NCBI RefSeq assembly: GCF_002998435.1
Contig: NZ_CP027231.1
Location: forward strand, 310,001-374,000
From: Bacteroides zoogleoformans
Lineage (GTDB): Bacteria; Bacteroidota; Bacteroidia; Bacteroidales; Bacteroidaceae
Direction: 5' to 3'
DNA length: 64,000 nucleotides
Below the pieces are notes generated by a model. That model was not told the origin of the DNA, made no database searches, and worked only from the letters and a program-made list of their open reading frames with translations. Numbering within the stretch: the first letter of the stretch is position 1; every line of letters begins with the position of its first letter. Positions 43,688 through 51,575 of this stretch are shown one piece after another. Made by a program: the position numbers and the translations under genes.

Positions 43688-45577
43688 TTAATAACCGGGA
43701 TTGTTCACAAGTTTGGGATTTCTGTTGACGTCATCGCTCGGTATAGGCAACAGATAGTTTTTCGGCGCCTCGAATTTGCGTTCGAAAGAGATTTCCCTGA
43801 GTTGTGCAAATTCGTCGATGTCGTTCCCCTCGATATTAAGTCCCTGAGCTTTCTTGCTGAAGGTTTCTTGGGCAATCATCCAGCGGCGCATATCCCAGAA
43901 GTTCTGATTTTCGAGATAAAGTTCTATCTGGCGTTCCCGGCGTACGATTTGGCGCAGTTTGTCCTTATTGAGTTCGGCCACGCCCGCCCACGATTTCTCT
44001 ACGGTGGGAATACCCGCACGCGTGCGCACCTTGTTCAGGTAAGTCTTGGCGGCATCCAGTTCGCCCGTCTCCACGCATGCCTCGGCATAGCCCAGATAGA
44101 GGTCGGCCAAACGGATGACCGGCCACGGATATACTGTGCGGTTGGGACCTCCTTTTCCCATAACCATGTTGGGGTCTGTACCTTTTTTATTGAGGTATCC
44201 GCCGGGAGAATAGTTGTTGGTGCGGTTCTTGCGCCCCTGATTGCCATCCTTGAAGAAGTTCAGGAGGACACGTCCCCGTTCGCTCATGTAACCGGGAATG
44301 GGGTATGCGTTGTCGGTTCCGTTCAGCACTTCGAAATATCCGCCATGAAAACCCACCCAGGCATAAAAGCGCGGTTCGCGGTTGAGGTTGAAGGCGATGG
44401 TCTTCTCTCCCTCCTTGCCATAGGCGGCATGGCCGGCGTCTATGCTGACAACCGCCAGCTTGTTGTCCGACTTGAATTCAGGGTCTTCATCCCACGGCAG
44501 TCCGTTCTTCGTATAGAAACGGTTCAGCATGGTCCACGTGAGCGACACACCGTTGGCACCTTGCTCCACGGAGGTTTTCGGCATACATTTCAGTTGTATG
44601 TCGTAGTAGCCTTCTCCCCGCGTGTCGGCAAACAACACTTCGGGGTTGGCTGCGCCTTTCCAGTCGAGGGTCAGGGTACGCATACGTCGCACGATGCCTT
44701 TCTCCGGGAACTTGTTTGCCGAGCCGTCTTCGCCCCGGTAGGCATCGTTGACGTAGAGGCTGTGACCGTTGCTCTCGGCCAGCTTGATGGCTTCCATCAG
44801 TGCGTCGCGTGCTTTCATCCACTTCTGCGCGTCGTATGAGGCGGGCATCAACGCTACGCCTTCTTTATCTTTGAAACCGGCATACGCACTGTTTCCGTTG
44901 AACAGGGGCGAAGCGGCGTAGAGCAGCATTTTGGCCTTTACCGATTTGGCCACGATGCTGGTGGCCAATCCGTATTGGTTCTTTATGTCCCGCTTGGCAG
45001 GCAGGTCTTTGGCGGCTTCGTCAAGCAGGTCGCAAATCCAAGCCACACACTCGTCGTAAGGCACACGGGTGGGATATTCGGAGGCAAGAATGTCTGTCGA
45101 CGGCGTTTCCTTAATCAGCAGGATGGGGCCGTAGGCACGCGAAAGCAGGAAGTGATAGTAGGCGATGAGGAACTTGGCCTGTGCCCGATAATCATTCTTC
45201 TCGGCATCCGTGGTGTCGGGAAACCTGTCTATTCTTTCCATGAACATGTAGCACTGGCGTATTCCCTGGAAGAAAGTATTCCAGTATGAGATGACCGGTG
45301 AGGAGGCCGAATAATTCCCTTTGGGGAAGGCGGCGAACGTTTCGTGCTCGAAAGCGGTTATCACCTCATCGCCCGTGAGCAGATCGAGACCTCCGGGCGT
45401 GTTGGACGGGTTGGGCAGATAGGCATAGCAGGAATACAGATAGTCGATACCGTTGTTGCGCCCCGCATACGTGTCGGTGTCCGTAGTCCGCTCGTCGGGC
45501 ACTACGTCCAGAAAATCGCAAGATACACTGCATATCATGGCCAGTGTCAGGGCAAATATTTTGGATAATAATTTCAT
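43688..45577 (-). CDS. SusD/RagB-family lipoprotein of the M60 locus
   Basis: The 629-residue surface lipoprotein is the partner of the SusC-like transporter 27 bp upstream. The signal ends at SVSCDFLDVVPDE (Cys20). RagB/SusD features are the NNGIDYLYSCYAYLPNPS start, IAYYHFLLSRAYGPI, the LNKVRTRAGIPTVE repeat segment and LYLENQNFWDMRRWM, and the C-terminal YLLPIPSDDVNRNPKLVNNPGY-type end. It is part of the sigma-controlled operon. Confidence 0.95.
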   Translation of the reverse strand: MKLLSKIFALTLAMICSVSCDFLDVVPDERTTDTDTYAGRNNGIDYLYSCYAYLPNPSNTPGGLDLLTGDEVITAFEHETFAAFPKGNYSASSPVISYWNTFFQGIRQCYMFMERIDRFPDTTDAEKNDYRAQAKFLIAYYHFLLSRAYGPILLIKETPSTDILASEYPTRVPYDECVAWICDLLDEAAKDLPAKRDIKNQYGLATSIVAKSVKAKMLLYAASPLFNGNSAYAGFKDKEGVALMPASYDAQKWMKARDALMEAIKLAESNGHSLYVNDAYRGEDGSANKFPEKGIVRRMRTLTLDWKGAANPEVLFADTRGEGYYDIQLKCMPKTSVEQGANGVSLTWTMLNRFYTKNGLPWDEDPEFKSDNKLAVVSIDAGHAAYGKEGEKTIAFNLNREPRFYAWVGFHGGYFEVLNGTDNAYPIPGYMSERGRVLLNFFKDGNQGRKNRTNNYSPGGYLNKKGTDPNMVMGKGGPNRTVYPWPVIRLADLYLGYAEACVETGELDAAKTYLNKVRTRAGIPTVEKSWAGVAELNKDKLRQIVRRERQIELYLENQNFWDMRRWMIAQETFSKKAQGLNIEGNDIDEFAQLREISFERKFEAPKNYLLPIPSDDVNRNPKLVNNPGY

Positions 45578-45604
45578 ATATGTCTATATTTAAGGATGCA
45601 AAAC

Positions 45605-48600
45605 TTATTTATCATTGAAGCGGACTTGCACACCTACGTTGAACGTGCGTTGCAACGGATACTTCATTCCGCTTCCTCCTCCCAGTTCAGGATCCCAGAG
45701 CTTGAAGCCGGAGAGCGTGAACAGATTGGTTACGCTTGCGTAAACGCGCATGCCCTTATAAGTATAACCCACTTCGAGGTTTTTCAGCTTCAGGAATGCG
45801 GCATTGCGCAGCCAATGCGTGGAGGTTTGCTGGTTGTTATTGTTGTAATAGTGCGTCAGACGCGGATAGCGGGCACGGTTGTTCTGGTTGTCTTTGCTCC
45901 AGTAGTCATCGGCTATCCATTGCAGCACGTTGCGCCTCTCTTGTGTGCCGAAGGGGTGAAAACCGCTCATCATGAGCGACACGTTGGCCTGGCCTTGGAA
46001 GAAGAACGACAGGTCTACGTTTTTATACTTCATGGAGGGGCCGAAACCATATACGATTTCCGGAACATGGGGATGTCCTATTTCAATCCGGTCATCGGAC
46101 GTTATCTTTCCGTCATACTTGCCGTCGGCATCGGGCTGGTCCACATACTTTATATCGCCCGGAGCAATGGTGATGTTGCCCAGCGTGGAAGTGGGGTTGT
46201 TGGCTATATCCGCTTCGTCGATGTAAAGGCCGTCGGCCACGTATCCCATGTAGGTGTTCAGCCGTCGACCCACTTGGCGCAGGGCGGGACGCAGGCCGGG
46301 AGCTTCGTCGTATTCGAGCACCCGGTTGCGGGCAAAGGTAAACGTGCCTCTGAACTGCAAGGAAAAGTCCTTGGTGATTTGTTTCCCGTAATCCATGGAG
46401 GCGTCGATACCCCAGTTCTTCACTTTGGCGTAGTTTCCGAAGATTTTCGTGTCGGCCGTTCCGAACGAGTTCGGGATGGATTGCTTTTGCTGGAAGATGT
46501 CGCTGCGTATTTCCTTGAAGGCGTCGATGGTGAGGTTCAGCGAGTTGAAGAACTGCAAGTCCACCCCGACGTTGTATTTCCGTCCTATCTCCCAAGTGAT
46601 GTTGTCGTTTTGCAGGCGCGAATAGGTGGGGCCTTTGCGTTCGCCCGTCCGGGCGTCGTCGTAGCCGGTGATGTATCCGGGCGTATTGTTCAATGAAACG
46701 ATGCCCATGTAGATGAAGCGTTCGCCACCGATCTGGTCGTTTCCTACCAATCCGTAAGAAGTGCGGATTTTGAAATTGGACACGATGGACTTGAGCGGAG
46801 TCCAGAAATTCTCTTCACTGACGTTCCATCCTGCCGACACGGAAGGGAAGAATCCGAAGCGGTGCCCCTTTGCGAAGTTTTCCGAACCGTTGTATCCGGC
46901 ATTGACTTCGAACAAGTATCTGTTGGCATAATCGTAAGTGATACGTCCCGCAAAGCCGAGCTTGCGTTTGGGAAGCGAGCCTATCAGATTATTGTTGCCT
47001 ATCACGTTATTGTTGTACTCGCTCATGTTGTATAGCAGCATGGCCGACACGTTGTGATTGCCGAACGAGCGATTGTAGTCGAAGTAGCTCTGGAAATAGT
47101 AGTTGCGGTCTCCGGCCACGCCCGATCCGGCATTCAGGTTCGGTTTGGAGGGGTTTCCGTCTACGGGAGTCTGTACATATACGGTGTTGCCTTCGGCGTC
47201 GGTTTCCACTCTTTCAAGGATGTATCTGTTGCCACCCTGATAGCGGAAATTCGTAGTCCGGCTCCAGTTCTTGAACGAGAAGAGCGCTTTGAAACCCAGT
47301 CCCTTGGTGATGAAGTCGAGTTTCTGTTCGTAGTTGAGGATGGACACAACGGTGCTCTCGAACATGTCCTTGTAGCCCGCAGTGGCCACCACCATGGGGT
47401 TTTCTATGGGGGTGGAGCCTATCCGTGTGCCTCCCCAATGATACCACGGGTCTCCGCCTTGCGGATACATGACGGGGAAGTCGACGGCGTTGTTCTGCAT
47501 GATGGCGTTGAAGATGTTGCCCACTCCTCCGCCGCCGTCGCTGGCCGTAATGGGGCCGTGCAGGCTGTTGAGCTGCACATTGAGGTTGAGCCCTATCTTG
47601 GCGGTCTTGGAGAGGTTGAAGTCGATGTTGTTCTGGAAGGCGTACTTCATGTAGTTGATGTTGTTGTCGAACGAGAAGAACTCCTTGCTGCGTCCTCTCA
47701 GCATACCGGTTTCGTGCACGGTGTTGACATTCATGAAGTAGGTGATTTTGCTTGTACCGCCGCGAACGTTGAAGTTGGCTTTCTGGTTGAACGTAGAGTT
47801 GTTGAACAGCTCGTTATACCAGTTTACGTTCGGGTACAGATAGGGGTCGAGCCCTTTCAGGGTTCCGTTGATTTTGTCTTCGGAATAGAGAAGCGCGTCG
47901 GTGCCTTGGTTGGTGACCGCTTCGTTGAACATGCGCATGAACGTGACGGGGCTTACCACTTGCGGCACGTTGATGGGCTTGTTCACATAGCCTTCCACAC
48001 GCACGCTTATCACCGGTTTGTCGAGGTTGGCGCCGCTTTTGGTCTTGATGATGAGCACTCCGTTGGCACCGCGCGTACCATACATGGCCGAGGCCGTGGC
48101 ATCTTTCAGCACCGAAAAGCCTTCGATTACTTCCGGGTCCAATGCGTCGAGGTCTGCTTTACTCACTTCCACGCCGTCGAGGATGATGAGCGGATTGGTT
48201 GCTCCGCTCATGGTGGAGACGCCGCGCACAAAGAAATTGGCTCCGTTGCTTCCCGGTTCGCCGCTTCGCTGATAGGCGATGACTCCCGAAAGGCGTCCGG
48301 CAAAGGCGGTGGAGAGGTTCGTTGCCGGCACTTTCAAGTCGCTGGGGCGCAGTGTCTGTATCGAACCCGTCATGGTGGCTTTTTTCTGACCCATGTTGAA
48401 GGCCGTCACCACCACTTCGCCCAGCGCGGTCGCGTCTTCCGACAGGGAGATGCTGAGTATCTTCCGGTTGCCTATTTTTACTTCTTGGGACAGGTAGCCG
48501 ATGAAGCTGACCACCAGCACATCGTCGGGCGACACCGAAAGTTCGAATTTTCCGTCCACATCGGCTGTGACGCCGTAGGGGGGAGTGGCGTTCTTCACGA

Positions 48601-49057
48601 GCACGGAGGCACCGGTCAGCGGGTCGCCCGTCACGGCATCTACCACTGCGCCTATCACCTTGCTGCGGCGCGAAGATTGTTGCTTGGCATTTGTTCCGGC
48701 TTTCTTCGGAGAGGTAATGATTACGTTTTTTCCTTTTATGGTTACGTTGTAGCCCGCAAAAATGGTTTTGGCCGCCGTTTCCACGGTTGCGTTCTCTATG
48801 TTTACGCTGATTTTGCGCGAAACGTCTACATCGGCATTGTTGTACACAAATTTGTAGGTGGATTGTTTTTCGACTGCTCTTACGGCTTCTACTACCGTTG
48901 CGTTATCCAGCTTTAAGGTTATCGGCTTGTTTTGGGCCACGGCCTCTATGCTGAAGGCGGAGGCAAGCAAGCCTATGACAAGCAGGCACAATTGTGTGCA
49001 AAACGTTATTTTTTTGCAACAGAATGAAAAGTCGTTCTGTTTTCCTTTGTAATTCAT
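45605..49057 (-). CDS. SusC-family TonB-dependent transporter with N-terminal STN domain
   Basis: The 1150-residue outer-membrane importer has, after the signal (about residues 1-42), a Secretin/TonB short N-terminal (STN) domain (ITLKLDNATVVEAVRAVEKQ to about residue 115). The carboxypeptidase-D-regulatory-like domain follows (GAVVDAVTGDPLTGASVLVK), then plug segments PLIILDGVEVSKADLDALDP and MYGTRGANGVLIIKTKSG and a long barrel. An STN domain is the contact for a FecR anti-sigma factor, and fecR and an ECF sigma gene lie just upstream, so substrate uptake is expected to induce the operon. Confidence 0.95.
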   Translation of the reverse strand: MNYKGKQNDFSFCCKKITFCTQLCLLVIGLLASAFSIEAVAQNKPITLKLDNATVVEAVRAVEKQSTYKFVYNNADVDVSRKISVNIENATVETAAKTIFAGYNVTIKGKNVIITSPKKAGTNAKQQSSRRSKVIGAVVDAVTGDPLTGASVLVKNATPPYGVTADVDGKFELSVSPDDVLVVSFIGYLSQEVKIGNRKILSISLSEDATALGEVVVTAFNMGQKKATMTGSIQTLRPSDLKVPATNLSTAFAGRLSGVIAYQRSGEPGSNGANFFVRGVSTMSGATNPLIILDGVEVSKADLDALDPEVIEGFSVLKDATASAMYGTRGANGVLIIKTKSGANLDKPVISVRVEGYVNKPINVPQVVSPVTFMRMFNEAVTNQGTDALLYSEDKINGTLKGLDPYLYPNVNWYNELFNNSTFNQKANFNVRGGTSKITYFMNVNTVHETGMLRGRSKEFFSFDNNINYMKYAFQNNIDFNLSKTAKIGLNLNVQLNSLHGPITASDGGGGVGNIFNAIMQNNAVDFPVMYPQGGDPWYHWGGTRIGSTPIENPMVVATAGYKDMFESTVVSILNYEQKLDFITKGLGFKALFSFKNWSRTTNFRYQGGNRYILERVETDAEGNTVYVQTPVDGNPSKPNLNAGSGVAGDRNYYFQSYFDYNRSFGNHNVSAMLLYNMSEYNNNVIGNNNLIGSLPKRKLGFAGRITYDYANRYLFEVNAGYNGSENFAKGHRFGFFPSVSAGWNVSEENFWTPLKSIVSNFKIRTSYGLVGNDQIGGERFIYMGIVSLNNTPGYITGYDDARTGERKGPTYSRLQNDNITWEIGRKYNVGVDLQFFNSLNLTIDAFKEIRSDIFQQKQSIPNSFGTADTKIFGNYAKVKNWGIDASMDYGKQITKDFSLQFRGTFTFARNRVLEYDEAPGLRPALRQVGRRLNTYMGYVADGLYIDEADIANNPTSTLGNITIAPGDIKYVDQPDADGKYDGKITSDDRIEIGHPHVPEIVYGFGPSMKYKNVDLSFFFQGQANVSLMMSGFHPFGTQERRNVLQWIADDYWSKDNQNNRARYPRLTHYYNNNNQQTSTHWLRNAAFLKLKNLEVGYTYKGMRVYASVTNLFTLSGFKLWDPELGGGSGMKYPLQRTFNVGVQVRFNDK

Positions 49058-49144
49058 ACTATTTATTTATTTTTGTTGAGTAATTAGCTTTCTCCTCTTG
49101 CACTCTTTCGGTTTTGAGCAAGAGAGGAAGAAATAATTCGGATG

Positions 49145-49182
49145 AGGGGCGGATAGGTGAAGGCATCCGCTCCTTAATTTTT
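49145..49182. terminator. Hairpin between fecR-like and susC-like genes
   Basis: The segments 49145-49154 and 49166-49175 pair imperfectly (GAGGGGCGGAT against ATCCGCTCCT). A T-run (AATTTTTTT) follows only on the plus strand, whereas the genes lie on the minus strand, so its role is unclear. A second weak stem (CTCTTGC/GCAAGAG) lies nearer the transporter start. Confidence 0.35.
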
Positions 49183-49233
49183 TTCTCTTCTTCGTTCTAT
49201 GTTTTCATAAGCATTCCGGTATTAAAAGGTTAG

Positions 49234-50205
49234 TTATTCGATGATTATTGCGTTGGTTCCATCTCTTTTCCATGTCAGGGGCGTGATACTCTGCAAGATG
49301 CTCAGGATGTCGTCCGCAGTTTCATTGTCGAGCGTGAAAGATACCGGGGTGTTGAGCAACTGCGGGCTGCACGTTTCGTAAGAGATGTAGATGTTATACC
49401 ATTTGCTCAACTGGATAAACACATCTTTGAGCGGCGTATTCTCAAACAGAAGATGTTCTTTTCTCCAGTTGGTGTAATCGGAGGCATTTACCGTTCTCAC
49501 CTCCGTCGATTTCTTTTTCTTGTTGTAGATAAGCCGGCGGTCAGGTTGCATTTCCAGCTTCTCGCCGGTTTCTTTCACTGTTATGTCAATCTTTCCCGTC
49601 TCCAATACAGCTTCGGCTTGTGACTGTTCCTTCCTGTCGGTGACAACGAAAGTGGTACCCAGCACTCTTACGGTCATCGTGGATGTGTTCACTGCAAAGG
49701 GTCTCTTCTTGTCTTTCCTCACATCGAAAAAGGCTTCGCCTTTCAAAGCCACATTGCGGCGCTTGCGACCGAACCTTTTCGGGTACGTCAGCTCGCTTCG
49801 GGCATTGAGCCAGACGATGGAGCTGTCTGGCAGGATGACTTCTCGTTTTGTATCGTCAGTGGCCACAGTCAACATCCGGGCACCGAATAGAAGTTCTGCA
49901 TCCCACATATGCAGCCCCCAAAGCAAAAGGAGCACCGCTGCCGAACTTGCAATCCATCGATACATCCTGACACGCCTTTTCGCTTCCATTCGTGCAAGGA
50001 ATATTTTTGCCGCCTTTAGGGTTGCTTCTTTGTCCTGAAGTTCGATAGTCGATTTTTCCCACACTTTTGCCATCTGCACAAAGTAGGTCTCATTTTCTTT
50101 CGATGCCTTTACCCACTGCATGAGCTTTTCTTTTTCTTCCGGCCCGATGTTGCTTTCCAGATAATTGGAAATGAGTATATCGTGGTCTTTCATATCATTC
50201 TGCAT
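49234..50205 (-). CDS. FecR-family anti-sigma factor
   Basis: The protein of about 323 residues sits in the inner membrane and holds the cognate ECF sigma until the outer-membrane transporter signals. It has a cytoplasmic N-terminal domain (LISNYLESNIGPEEKEKLMQW), one transmembrane helix (WIASSAAVLLLLWGLHMW, near residue 90), the periplasmic FecR domain (VILPDSSIVWLNARSELTYP, GEAFFDVRKDKKRPFAVNTS) and a C-terminal DUF4974-type domain (FENTPLKDVFIQLSKWYN). The frame is open from a GTG at 50235; ATGs at 50205 and 50193 are better starts. Confidence 0.92.
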   Translation of the reverse strand: MQNDMKDHDILISNYLESNIGPEEKEKLMQWVKASKENETYFVQMAKVWEKSTIELQDKEATLKAAKIFLARMEAKRRVRMYRWIASSAAVLLLLWGLHMWDAELLFGARMLTVATDDTKREVILPDSSIVWLNARSELTYPKRFGRKRRNVALKGEAFFDVRKDKKRPFAVNTSTMTVRVLGTTFVVTDRKEQSQAEAVLETGKIDITVKETGEKLEMQPDRRLIYNKKKKSTEVRTVNASDYTNWRKEHLLFENTPLKDVFIQLSKWYNIYISYETCSPQLLNTPVSFTLDNETADDILSILQSITPLTWKRDGTNAIIIE

Positions 50206-50544
50206 AACGTTTTTTTTACTGACTTTATCTATCACGATTCACAAAGGGAATACCCTACCTCTAATCGTGATTTTTTTTGAGACGCTTTCATGAACTAAAG
50301 ATGCTGTCTGTCGGAATTATGAGGGCGAAAGGCGATTTATATGTGAGTGAAGAGTGAGAAGAACCGTCTGTCTTTTCGTATGTTTCTGTTCGTCACGCAG
50401 AGTTCGCTGCACTCCTCGCAAAAAAGAGAAACAGCTTCAGAAAAGAATGCCGGCAGTTTTAAACAGGTCTCTGAAATGAAGAAAAATGCTTTTAAAGCAG
50501 CAGAGGGGATAGCTGTTTTGAAAAAGAACTCCTGTTAAAAAGAG
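50206..50544. other. Gap between sigma and anti-sigma genes
   Basis: About 340 bases separate the two regulators. A weak hairpin (AACTC/GAGTT with a following T-run on the minus strand) lies at about 50522-50548, right after the sigma stop, and could partly terminate. No gene is credible; a 63-codon plus-strand frame has no support. Confidence 0.4.
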
Positions 50545-51108
50545 TTAAGTGAGGGGGGGGGTAAAAGAGAGCGAAAGTATTAAAGTCACGACAGGCATGT
50601 ATCCGTTTTGCAAAAGATGGGCACGAATATCTTTGAGCGCTTTCGAAATGTGCTTTTCTACCGCTTTCACTGTGATATTTAGCTTTTCGGCAATTTCACG
50701 GTTCTTAAGGTTGTGATAGCGGCTCATCACAAATACCTCCTTACACTTGTCGGGCAATAGGTCTATACAATGTATTATTTCCTTTCTTATTTCATCCGTA
50801 TTCAACTGTTCGTCTATGGTGAAAGAGGTGAAAAGCAGATTGTCCAGATAAGAGAGATTGGCAGACCAATCTTTTTGGGCATATTGAGAAGACTTCAACA
50901 AATCAAGAGAACGATGATAAGTCAACGTGTACAGATAGGATTTAACAGATGCAGACACATCTATCTGCTCCCGATTCTCCCAACAGTCAGTAAAAACTTC
51001 CTGAACGATATCTTCGGCATGCGACATGTCTCCGACAATGCGCATGGCAAAGAAGCGCAAAACTTTATAGTAATCGGCATACATACGTTCGAAACATGCT
51101 CTATCCAT
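50545..51108 (-). CDS. ECF-type RNA polymerase sigma factor
   Basis: The 187-residue sigma-70 factor of the extracytoplasmic function group directs transcription of the SusC/SusD/M60 operon. Region 2 is FERMYADYYKVLRFFAMRIV followed by SHAEDIVQEVFTDCWEN. Region 4 is LPDKCKEVFVMSRYHNLKNR followed by EIAEKLNITVKAVEKHISKAL. The frame extends to a TTG at 51135, but the ATG at 51108 (MDRACFERMY) is the natural start. The last codons contain a run of nine C (G9 on the plus strand, 50553-50561) encoding TPPL, so slippage would alter only the tail. Confidence 0.93.
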   Translation of the reverse strand: MDRACFERMYADYYKVLRFFAMRIVGDMSHAEDIVQEVFTDCWENREQIDVSASVKSYLYTLTYHRSLDLLKSSQYAQKDWSANLSYLDNLLFTSFTIDEQLNTDEIRKEIIHCIDLLPDKCKEVFVMSRYHNLKNREIAEKLNITVKAVEKHISKALKDIRAHLLQNGYMPVVTLILSLSFTPPLT

Positions 51109-51214
51109 TATAGCGTTGAAAGATTTATTCGACAAGATAGGTAATCGTAGGCAAAATTAATAAAAAAACTTCTTTATCCATGAACTGTCCGGAAAAAATA
51201 AAAAGAACAAGATT

Positions 51215-51391
51215 TTGCATGTTTGCAAAGAATGTAAAGACCGCTACGAGACATGCTGCAAACCAAGATGCGTGTTACGCAAGAGAAAGTTTATGCTGAA
51301 AAACCCATCATGCAGAGGGATGAGATTCACAGAGGAATACGGTGCATCATTCCGATATATACACAAGATTATCAGAAATGGATTTCCATAA
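51215..51391 (+). pseudogene. Cys-rich short frame, possible gene remnant
   Basis: A 58-codon plus-strand frame starting at a TTG reads LHVCKECKDRYETCCKPRC and continues to RYIHKIIRNGFP and a stop. It has no in-frame ATG before the cysteine cluster (C-x2-C-x6-CC-x3-C). The pattern resembles a small zinc-binding protein whose start has been lost, or a gene using TTG. No homologue is recognised, and no promoter is clear. Confidence 0.3.
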
Positions 51392-51451
51392 TCAGAATGG
51401 TTCTTGTATAGGAAAAGACAGTATTTTTTGTAAGACATATATACTCAAGGA

Positions 51452-51510
51452 TTTACACTTGCACAAGTATCGCCTCACACTTGTACAAGCGTAAAATTAC
51501 GCATGCAGGA
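51452..51510. repeat. Second CTTGTACAAG-family palindromic array
   Basis: CTTGCACAAG (51458-51467) and CTTGTACAAG (51480-51489) are centred exactly 22 bp apart. A degenerate unit follows near 51501-51510. CTCACACTTGTACAAGCGTA is the reverse complement, with one change, of the first unit at 8207-8226. Confidence 0.75.
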
Positions 51511-51575
51511 GTGTCCGGTTGGAAAAAAATTCGTTATTCAAACTTATTGTATATCTTTAAAAATATGCTTACAAA

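Noticed and set aside
47054..48916. A 620-codon open frame on the plus strand opposite the STN-SusC gene
   Set aside because: It mirrors the SusC coding frame, is Val/His/Gly-rich without recognisable motifs, has no promoter, and reflects codon bias of the real gene.
51244..51438. A 64-codon minus-strand frame downstream of uvrB
   Set aside because: It is antisense to the cysteine-cluster frame, hydrophobic without a signal pattern, and has no promoter.
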